This document shows, in pieces, positions 49,201 through 54,465 of a stretch of DNA of 64,000 nucleotides (within the stretch, counting starts at the first letter, position 1; each line of letters begins with the position of its first letter). Both the position numbers and the translations under genes were made by a program. The notes under the pieces are model-generated. The model worked only from the letters and a program-made list of their open reading frames with translations. It had not been told where the DNA came from and did not search any database. This DNA is from Oscillospiraceae bacterium (GTDB lineage Bacteria > Bacillota > Clostridia > Oscillospirales > Oscillospiraceae), in the NCBI GenBank assembly GCA_015067525.1, contig SVMH01000006.1, forward strand, positions 1-64,000, written 5' to 3'.

Positions 49201-50448
49201 CACGCAGTCCACTTCCGGATCAAAGAAGCAGGCCGCCGTGGTGTGGGCCACCGTTTCCACCTCGCCCTCATCCAGGCAGAAGGCGGACTTCAACAGGCCC
49301 TCACCGTAGCCGGTGGAACAGGAGCGCACGATTTTTGCCGTGGGCGGCAGCTGCTGGGCCAGCGCCGAAATGGCGGAGATGGCCGTCTGCACGGGGCTTC
49401 CGTTGTTGCCGGAATAGTAGGAAAAGAGAAGCTGTCCCGCCTCGCCGATCAGCGCCAGCTTAGTGGTGGTAGAGCCGGCGTCGATGCCCAGAAAGCAGTT
49501 GCCCTCATACTCGCTCAGCCGGCCCTTGGCCAGCACCGCCTTTTGATGGCGGCGGTAGAAGTCCTGATACGATTCGTGACTGTCAAACAGCGGCTCCAGG
49601 CGCTTGATCTCAAACTGCACCGCCACGCCCTGCTCCAGCCGCTGCAGCAGCGCATCCATCTCCACCGCCGCAGCGTCGCCGGCCTCCAGAGCCGTACCCA
49701 GCGCGGCAAAAAGGTGGGAATTCTGCGGGTCCACGATGTGGTCGTCATCCAGCTTCAGTGTGCGGATAAAGGCGCGTTTCAGCTCCGGCAGAAAGTGGAG
49801 CGGGCCGCCCAGAAAGGCCACGCAGCCGCGAATGGGCTTGCCGCAGGCAAGACCGGAGATGGTCTGGTTCACCACCGCCTGAAAGATGGACGCCGCCAGA
49901 TCGGCGCGGGTGGCGCCCTCGTTGATGAGGGGTTGGATATCGGACTTGGCAAACACGCCGCACCGCGCGGCGATGGGATAGATCTGCTGATACCGGGCCG
50001 CCTCGTCGTTCAGTCCGGCGGCGTCCGTCTGCAGCAGCGCCGCCATCTGATCGATGAAAGAGCCGGTACCGCCGGCGCACACGCCGTTCATCCGCTCCTC
50101 AATGCCGTTGGTGAAGTAGATGATCTTGGCATCCTCACCGCCCAGCTCAATGGCCACGTCGGTCTGCGGCGCCGTGTACTGCACGGCGGCACAGGTAGCC
50201 ACTACCTCCTGTACAAAGGGAATGTCCAGCGCCTTGCCGATGCTGATGGCACCGGAGCCGGTGATCTTCATGCGCACCTGACACGCGCCCAGTTCTTCCC
50301 TCGCCTCACCCAGCAGCTGCGCCAGCGTCTGCTGGGTATGGGCATGATGCCGCCGGTATTTGCCAAACACCATGGTGCCCCTCTCATCCAACAGCACCAG
50401 TTTTACCGTGGTGGAGCCGATGTCCACGCCTGCTGTGTATGTTTTCAC
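46213..50448 (-). CDS. 2-hydroxyacyl-CoA dehydratase activator fusion protein (double BadF/BcrA ATPase)
   Basis: A 1411-residue cytoplasmic protein. Two ASKHA ATPase domains of the BcrA/BadF/HgdC type start with AGVDIGSTTVKLVLLD (residue 6) and LGIDAGSTTTKLALIG (about 318). The first carries GAISIGKAL and GGEDAKII; the second GGQDMKYI and the cluster-binding ACSSGCGSFIENFA. A CGGCSNNC motif (about 618), a DUF2229 region and an HgdB-like C-terminal part follow (MSPIHFDILEPVFERYGF, GGCCRASNYV). Such proteins use ATP to drive one low-potential electron. Their dehydratase or reductase target is unknown for this long form. Start is GTG at 50448 with GGAGGGG; single gene. Confidence 0.9.
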   Translation of the reverse strand: MKTYTAGVDIGSTTVKLVLLDERGTMVFGKYRRHHAHTQQTLAQLLGEAREELGACQVRMKITGSGAISIGKALDIPFVQEVVATCAAVQYTAPQTDVAIELGGEDAKIIYFTNGIEERMNGVCAGGTGSFIDQMAALLQTDAAGLNDEAARYQQIYPIAARCGVFAKSDIQPLINEGATRADLAASIFQAVVNQTISGLACGKPIRGCVAFLGGPLHFLPELKRAFIRTLKLDDDHIVDPQNSHLFAALGTALEAGDAAAVEMDALLQRLEQGVAVQFEIKRLEPLFDSHESYQDFYRRHQKAVLAKGRLSEYEGNCFLGIDAGSTTTKLALIGEAGQLLFSYYSGNNGSPVQTAISAISALAQQLPPTAKIVRSCSTGYGEGLLKSAFCLDEGEVETVAHTTAACFFDPEVDCVLDIGGQDMKYIRLHDGVVDNVVLNEACSSGCGSFIENFANSLGYTAESFAAEALYAADPVDLGTRCTVFMNSNVKQAQKEGAKVADISAGLAYSVIKNALFKVIKLANADDLGRRIVVQGGTFHNQAVLRAFEKVSGREVTCPDIAGLMGAFGAALLARRHYHGQETTMLPLQEICALQYTTSTVRCGGCSNNCMLTVNKFSGNRRHITGNRCEKGLGGAAAGEKAPNVVAYKQERMFHYVPLAPHEAPRGVIGIPRVLNLYENYPFWAVFFRQLGFSVQLSPFSDRKIYELGMESIPSESECYPAKLAHGHVQWLIDRGVKTIFHPCVFFEKQETPDAQNHYNCPIVVSYPENLKNNVEAVSAGEVRYVRPFIALTDEKTAADRLVRLMREEWGIDEKSVRRAVHEAWAEQLRAKADVRAEGARVLRWMEKNGKRGIVLAGRPYHIDPEINHGIPELIAGYGLAVLTEDCLPVDFTPQRPLRVLDQWVYHSRLYTAAEFVRSRDDLELVQLNSFGCGLDAVTCDQVAEILEGSNKLYTVLKIDEVSNLGAARIRIRSLLAAMNMRREQGICPQPKAVAYHRTHFTKKMFDGGYTILAPQMSPIHFDILEPVFERYGFHVKVLKNDDRNAIDTGLRYVNNDACFPSITVVGQLMDAVLSGEYDTDRLALIMTQTGGCCRASNYVGFIRRALDKAGLGHIPVISLNASGLESNEGFKIPPKLLLSAAKAIVYGDLFMRCLYRVRPYEKEKGSADALHCQLREKCIDSLVDPRSKDTYAALCRQIVEAFDTLPIREDVVKPRVGVVGEILVKYMPLANNHLVELLESEGAEAVVPDLMDFLNYSLYNNVYRHEYLGTTWKSAAVSRAAIAAIRQLRLPAIRALEKSRRFEAPLPIEAVAELAKPFLSIGNQYGEGWFLTGEMVELLKSDVPNIVCIQPFACLPNHVVGKGVIKALRNVYPQANIAAVDYDPGASEVNQLNRIKLLLSAAARNMEKKA

Positions 50449-50472
50449 GGTATCCCCTCCGAATTATGATAT

Positions 50473-50509
50473 GGCGCAGAGCGCCTATTCTCTCATTTTC
50501 TTTAGTATA
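50473..50509 (-). promoter_or_regulatory. Promoter and leader hairpin of the dehydratase activator
   Basis: On the minus strand an extended -10 TGGTATACT (TATACT at 50504-50509) without a clear -35, then a short GGCGC-TCT-GCGCC hairpin (50473-50485) in the leader. Confidence 0.45.
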
Positions 50510-50573
50510 CCACGAGTTTTTGAACAGTTTGTAAAAATGTGGTGAAGAACGCGTTAAGATTCCGTTTGCAGCT

Positions 50574-50610
50574 ATCAAAAACCCGCACCGAATCGGTGCG
50601 GGTTTTTGAT
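50574..50610 (-). terminator. Terminator after the NADAR-like gene
   Basis: Perfect 17-bp stem ATCAAAAACCCGCACCG / CGGTGCGGGTTTTTGAT with an AAT loop; starts right at the stop codon of the minus-strand gene. Confidence 0.93.
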
Positions 50611-51258
50611 TTATGCTGCGGCCAACAGCCGATGGAAACCATCAAAGCTCCGACACTGCTCCAAAAGCCCTTTTCGCGCCAGCGACACGTAGACCGCCGC
50701 CGCCTGTGCCTGACAGCTGATCCCCTTGTTGGGGTTGAACTCGATGTCCGTAAAGCCATCGTAGTCCAGCAGGCAGGATGCCAGTTCCTCATGCTCTACC
50801 AGCGCGCGGATATAGAGCCAGTTATAAAAGGCCGTCTCGGGACGGGCGGGGATGGTCTGTCCGTCGAAGAAGAAGCTGCGCAGCGCGCCGCTGCTCTTCA
50901 GCCGCGGATCCCGCTTGGCGTCCTTCGGCGAGGCCGTATAGAGGTCTGTATACGGCCCGCCGGCGGCAAACACCTTGCCGCCCTGATAGGCACATTCCAC
51001 CGGCACCTGCCGCCCTAGCGCAGGGACCGTCAGCGTCAGGTTGAACGCGCTGAGTGCCACACCCTCCGGCTGCAGCGATTTGGACGAGATCTCCAGCACG
51101 CGCCGCTGAGGAAAGCGGCGCGCAAACGCCTTGTGCAGCGCCGCCACATTCTTCTGCTTCTGGGAAACCGACAGTCCGCTGTTCCAGTCGAATTCCACCG
51201 GATACACATCCACAAACGGCGCACGCCGAAACGGGACAAAAACAGGTCTTTGAGCCAT
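50611..51258 (-). CDS. Conserved protein resembling DarT1-associated NADAR antitoxin family
   Basis: A 215-residue protein. The N-terminus (MAQRPVFVPFRRAPFVDVYPVEFDW), SVSQKQKNVAALHKAFA and EISSKSLQPEGVALSAFNL recall a family annotated as NADAR-type antitoxins linked to the DNA ADP-ribosylating toxin DarT1. Later blocks are FDGQTIPARPETAFYNWLYI and FTDIEFNPNKGISCQAQAAAVYVSL. NADAR enzymes remove ADP-ribose from guanine or small molecules. No toxin gene is next to it, so it may be an orphan or a housekeeping member. I recognise the pattern from memory and cannot test it. ATG at 51258 fits the AAGGAGG site; the ATG at 51264 is too close. Confidence 0.6.
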   Translation of the reverse strand: MAQRPVFVPFRRAPFVDVYPVEFDWNSGLSVSQKQKNVAALHKAFARRFPQRRVLEISSKSLQPEGVALSAFNLTLTVPALGRQVPVECAYQGGKVFAAGGPYTDLYTASPKDAKRDPRLKSSGALRSFFFDGQTIPARPETAFYNWLYIRALVEHEELASCLLDYDGFTDIEFNPNKGISCQAQAAAVYVSLARKGLLEQCRSFDGFHRLLAAA

Positions 51259-51349
51259 ATTCATTCCTCCTTATTCATCTGAAAATTGTTTTTTTCTATC
51301 GTTTCTTCCTCTTTCCGCTACCTCCTTCCAAAAGGCGAAAAGGAGCCCC

Positions 51350-51378
51350 ACTATACTACAAACCGCGGATTGTGTCAA
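51350..51378 (-). promoter_or_regulatory. Promoter of the NADAR-like gene
   Basis: On the minus strand TTGACA (51373-51378), 17 bp, TATAGT (51350-51355). Confidence 0.82.
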
Positions 51379-51416
51379 GCGCCGATTTGACAGATTTACG
51401 GTTTGTTCAAAAAATA

Positions 51417-51443
51417 AAACCCCGTCAGGAAACCTGACGGGGT
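51417..51443 (-). terminator. Terminator after tRNA-Thr
   Basis: Stem AACCCCGTCAGG / CCTGACGGGGTT with a TTT loop centre, T-rich on the minus strand; begins at the tRNA 3' end. Confidence 0.85.
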
Positions 51444-51519
51444 TGGAGCTGGAAACGTGACTCGAACACGCGACCTGCTGATTACGAATCAGCTGCTCTA
51501 CCGACTGAGCTATTCCAGC
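51444..51519 (-). tRNA. tRNA-Thr (anticodon CGT)
   Basis: Minus-strand cloverleaf of 76 bases: acceptor GCTGGAA / TTCCAGC, discriminator T, encoded CCA (51444-51446), D-arm AGCTCAGTCGGTAGAGC, anticodon stem GCTGA/TCAGC with loop TTCGTAA giving CGT, T-arm GTGTTCGAGTCAC. It reads Thr ACG codons. A single tRNA gene with its own promoter and terminator. Confidence 0.95.
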
Positions 51520-51576
51520 AAACTTATTTCGTTGTACGATGCACTACACTTCGCGGCTACAATTGCCACGGGCGTC

Positions 51577-51605
51577 ATTGTACCATTTTCTCCCCCCTTT
51601 GTCAA
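51577..51605 (-). promoter_or_regulatory. Promoter of tRNA-Thr
   Basis: On the minus strand TTGACA (51600-51605), 17 bp, TACAAT (51577-51582), about 55 bp before the tRNA 5' end. Confidence 0.82.
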
Positions 51606-51859
51606 TCGTCAAGTTGCGCTTTTTCTTTTTGCGAAAATATTACATCCCGTAATCGGCCGCCGCCCTTTTCCAAAAAACAGGGCTGTCAAGGGGAGGACTT
51701 CTTTTCCACCTTTTTTCTTTCGTCAAAATGCACAGTGAAAAAAAGTGGCCGCCGTCGGTAAAGCGGCCCTCTTTGCGCACTTTTTATCCCCTGTTCTTTT
51801 CCTGCCATTTCTCCCGTTTGTTTTACATAATTCTTTCCCCCATAACGCACTACAAAGAG

Positions 51860-51889
51860 TTATTCACATTATCCACAGCCTTTTCCACA
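51860..51889 (+). other. Cluster of three DnaA-box-like sites
   Basis: TTATTCACA (51860-51868), TTATCCACA (51869-51877, a perfect consensus box) and TTTTCCACA (51881-51889) lie head to tail on one strand within 30 bp, in AT-rich DNA. No dnaA, dnaN or rpmH is nearby, so this need not be the chromosomal origin. Confidence 0.5.
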
Positions 51890-51971
51890 GCGAAAAAACG
51901 CAGTATTTTCAATACTTTCCTCTGTTTTTGTCAAAATTTCCCACCACCGAAAAACCGTCTTTCCCCCCCGC

Positions 51972-51999
51972 TTGACAGGCTTATGTTCGTCGACATAAT
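51972..51999 (+). promoter_or_regulatory. Promoter with internal inverted repeat, no gene downstream
   Basis: TTGACA (51972-51977), 16 bp, CATAAT (51994-51999). The spacer and -10 hold TTATGT-TCGTCG-ACATAA (51981-51998), a 6-bp inverted repeat. A transcript would run about 65-100 bases to the hairpin at 52071, antisense to the tsaD 3' end. Confidence 0.45.
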
Positions 52000-52065
52000 T
52001 TTCTTTTTTGCCAATATTTGGGATGAAAAATTTTTCTCACTTACCATAATCTTTTTCCGTCATAA

Positions 52066-52096
52066 GAAAAACGACACCCCCCGCAGGAGGTGTCGT
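52066..52096 (-). terminator. Terminator after tsaD
   Basis: Stem ACGACACCTCC / GGGGTGTCGT followed on the minus strand by TTTTTC, 20 bp after the tsaD stop. Confidence 0.87.
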
Positions 52097-52116
52097 CCTT
52101 TCACTTATGGTACATT

Positions 52117-53133
52117 TCACGCGTCCGTTTCGCTTAGATCCATGGTGGCGTAAGCGTTGAGATCCAGCGCAGCAGTCTTGCCCGCCAAATACTCATAGTA
52201 GGCCTGCGAGCCGATCATGGCGCCGTTATCGCCGCACAGCTTCAAAGGCGGCAGATACAGCATGATCCCCTCACGGCGGCAGGCTTCTTCCAAATCCGCG
52301 CGGATCATGGAGTTGGCAGCCACGCCGCCGGCCGCGGCCATGACGGTGTGTCCGCTCTGCTTGGCGGCGGCAATCGCACGGGGTACCAGCTCGTCGCTGA
52401 CAGCCCGGGTAAAGTCGTGGGCCAGGGCGGCGGCGTCCAGCTCCTCCCCCTTCTGCTGGGCATTGTGGGCAAGGTTCACCACCGCCGTCTTCAGGCCGGA
52501 GAAGCTCATATCCAGCTCGCAGCCCGACACATGGGCGCGGGGCAGGTCATACTTGCCGCCCTGCGACTGCTGGGCCAGCTGATCCATGGGCTTGCCGCCG
52601 GGATAGGGCAGACCCAGCACGCGGGCGGCCTTGTCGAAGCACTCGCCGGCGGCGTCGTCACGGGTGGAGCCCAGGATCTCCATATCGGTGTAGTCCTTCA
52701 CATCTACAATCAGCGTGTTGCCGCCGGAGATGGCAAGGGCCAGGAAGGGCGGCTGCAGATCGGGAAACGCCAGATAGTTGGCGGCAATGTGGCCGCGGAT
52801 ATGATGCACCGGAATCAGCGGCACATGCAGCGCATAGGCCACGGACTTGGCAAAGCTGACGCCCACCAGCACCGCACCGATGAGGCCCGGAGCGTAGGAT
52901 ACCGCCACGGCGTCCACGTCTTTTTTGGTAATGCCCGCCTCCGCCAGCGCCTGATCGGCGAGGCCGGCAATGGCCTCCACGTGCTTGCGCGAGGCGATCT
53001 CCGGCACTACGCCGCCGTAAAGGGCATGCATATCCGCCTGAGAGAGGATGGCATCGGAAAGCACCGTGCGGCCGTCGCGCACCACGGCAACGGCAGTCTC
53101 GTCACAGGTGGATTCAAAGGCGAGAATGATCAT
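52117..53133 (-). CDS. tsaD: tRNA N6-threonylcarbamoyladenosine synthase subunit TsaD
   Basis: A 338-residue ASKHA-fold enzyme that joins threonylcarbamoyl to A37 of ANN-decoding tRNAs. Hallmarks are LAFESTCDETAVAVV (residues 4-18), the metal motif HHIRGHIAANYL (about 110), AISGGNTLIV (about 132), GECFDKAARVLGLPYPGG (about 162) and GGVAANSMIR (about 265). Its start overlaps the rimI stop (ATGA). It is the last gene of the polA-DMT-rimI-tsaD operon, although in many Firmicutes tsaE and tsaB also belong to this group; they are not here. Confidence 0.96.
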   Translation of the reverse strand: MIILAFESTCDETAVAVVRDGRTVLSDAILSQADMHALYGGVVPEIASRKHVEAIAGLADQALAEAGITKKDVDAVAVSYAPGLIGAVLVGVSFAKSVAYALHVPLIPVHHIRGHIAANYLAFPDLQPPFLALAISGGNTLIVDVKDYTDMEILGSTRDDAAGECFDKAARVLGLPYPGGKPMDQLAQQSQGGKYDLPRAHVSGCELDMSFSGLKTAVVNLAHNAQQKGEELDAAALAHDFTRAVSDELVPRAIAAAKQSGHTVMAAAGGVAANSMIRADLEEACRREGIMLYLPPLKLCGDNGAMIGSQAYYEYLAGKTAALDLNAYATMDLSETDA

Positions 53134-53606
53134 TGCGCATCCTCCTTGTCAAAATAGCGGGTGAGGATCAAGGCGTCCTCCTTGGGCAGGTCGTAGTAGT
53201 TCTTCCGCCGGCCCACCTCTTCAAAGCCGTAGCGCTGGTAGAGGGCGATGGCCGCCGTATTGGTGGGGCGCACCTCCAGCGTCACAAAGGCCAGCTGATT
53301 TGCCTTGGCAAAGTTGAGATAGACCTCCAGGATCTTCGCCGCGATACCGCAGCGGCGGTATTCCGGAAACACCGCCACATTGGTGATGTAGCCCTCGTCG
53401 GCCACCACCAAAAGGCCCGCATAGCCCAGCACCTCACCGCTCTCGCCGTCCTCGGCCACCAGGAAGGCGGCGCACTGGTTCTCCAGTTCCTCGGCCAGCA
53501 TGCGGCGGTTCCACGGACGGGAAAAGCAGATGCGCTCCAGCCGCTCGATGGATTCCAGATGGTCGGCGTTCATGGGCACGATGCAGATATTGGCTTTCTT
53601 TCCCAT
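53130..53606 (-). CDS. rimI: Ribosomal protein S18-alanine N-acetyltransferase (RimI-like GNAT)
   Basis: A 158-residue GNAT acetyltransferase. The acetyl-CoA loop EYRRCGIAAKILE lies near residue 85, LEVRPTNTAAIALYQRYGFEEVGRRKNYY around 118-145 is the RimI hallmark, and FSRPWNRRMLAEEL is near the N-terminus. It acetylates the N-terminus of S18 or related proteins. The ATG at 53606 has GAGGAG 7 bases upstream and lies 4 bp after the DMT gene; the stop overlaps the tsaD start. rimI next to tsaD is a common pair. Confidence 0.92.
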   Translation of the reverse strand: MGKKANICIVPMNADHLESIERLERICFSRPWNRRMLAEELENQCAAFLVAEDGESGEVLGYAGLLVVADEGYITNVAVFPEYRRCGIAAKILEVYLNFAKANQLAFVTLEVRPTNTAAIALYQRYGFEEVGRRKNYYDLPKEDALILTRYFDKEDAQ

Positions 53607-53610
53607 CCTA

Positions 53611-54465
53611 TTACTCCTCCTCAGTGGCCCGTCCGTAGAGGAACACACCGACAATCACGATCACGCCGCCCACAATGACCTGCAGCGACGGCTTTTCGGC
53701 AAACAGCAGCAGGCCCCACAGGGCGGAAAACACGGGGTCCAGCAGCTTGACGGTGGATATGTAGGCGGGAGGCAGATACTTCAGGCCCCATGTAAAGACG
53801 CTGTGACCCAAAAGCGTACACAAAACCGCCATACCCAGCGCCGTCAGCAGGTTGTTGGCGCCGTAACCCGTCAGCGGTGTGCCGCTGACAAGAGAGATGA
53901 CCAGCACCGTCACCGCCGCGCAGCCATAGGCCACGAAGGTATAGGTGGTGTTGGAGATACGGCTGCGCACCGAGGCGCCGATCATGGTGTACAGCGCCAG
54001 CAGGAAGGTGGAACCCAGCGCCAGCGCATTGCCCCACAGACTGCTCTCGCCGCCGCTGTCAGCCAGCGCCACCAGCGCAGCACCGATCAGCGCCAGCGCC
54101 ACCGCCAGCCAGCACTGGCGGTTCAGCTTCTTGCGGAAGATCAGAATACTGCCCAGTGCCGTGAACAGCACCTCCACATCCGACAGCAGCACTGCCGAAG
54201 CAATGGACGTATGGCGCAGCGACTCAAAGAAGGCGGAGAAATGCAGACCCAGGCAGCAGCCCGCCGCCACCGTCAGCAGCCACTCCTTCTTCGTCATGCT
54301 CTTCAGCTCTCCCCTGCCCTTCAGGAGTACAGAGGGCAGCAGCAGAAGTACCGCGATGGTCATGCGGTAGAGCACCAGCACCATGGAAGGCGCCGTGGAC
54401 CAGCGCACCAGTACGGCCGCGGCGGAAATACCCACCACGCCGGTCAATACGATCAATCGTTTCAT
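53611..54465 (-). CDS. DMT-superfamily (EamA) transporter
   Basis: A 284-residue membrane protein with ten hydrophobic helices in two EamA repeats (VLYRMTIAVLLLLPSVLL in the first; LLGHSVFTWGLKYLPPAYISTVKLLDPVFSALWGLLLFAE in the second). Family members export amino acids, drugs or nucleotide sugars; substrate unknown. Its start overlaps the polA stop (ATGA), and it sits between polA and rimI, an unusual insert in an otherwise information-processing operon. Confidence 0.9.
   Translation of the reverse strand: MKRLIVLTGVVGISAAAVLVRWSTAPSMVLVLYRMTIAVLLLLPSVLLKGRGELKSMTKKEWLLTVAAGCCLGLHFSAFFESLRHTSIASAVLLSDVEVLFTALGSILIFRKKLNRQCWLAVALALIGAALVALADSGGESSLWGNALALGSTFLLALYTMIGASVRSRISNTTYTFVAYGCAAVTVLVISLVSGTPLTGYGANNLLTALGMAVLCTLLGHSVFTWGLKYLPPAYISTVKLLDPVFSALWGLLLFAEKPSLQVIVGGVIVIVGVFLYGRATEEE

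Larger units (their letters stand above)
51606..52065. other. Gene-free AT-rich stretch
   Basis: About 460 bp with no coding frame I can support; the open frame on the plus strand is rich in Phe, Pro and Ser without motifs or a ribosome site. It contains three DnaA-box-like 9-mers (51860-51889) and a plus-strand promoter with a palindrome (51972-51999) that reads toward no gene. Confidence 0.7.

Noticed and set aside
51840-52000. Chromosomal origin of replication
   Set aside because: Three DnaA-box-like sites are present, but there is no dnaA, dnaN, recF or rpmH in the window and no clear unwinding element; kept only as a DnaA-site cluster.
51728-52153. Possible 141-residue protein in the gene-free stretch
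   Set aside because: No ribosome site, composition of Phe, Pro, Ser from CT-rich DNA, and it runs through the tsaD terminator into the antisense of tsaD.
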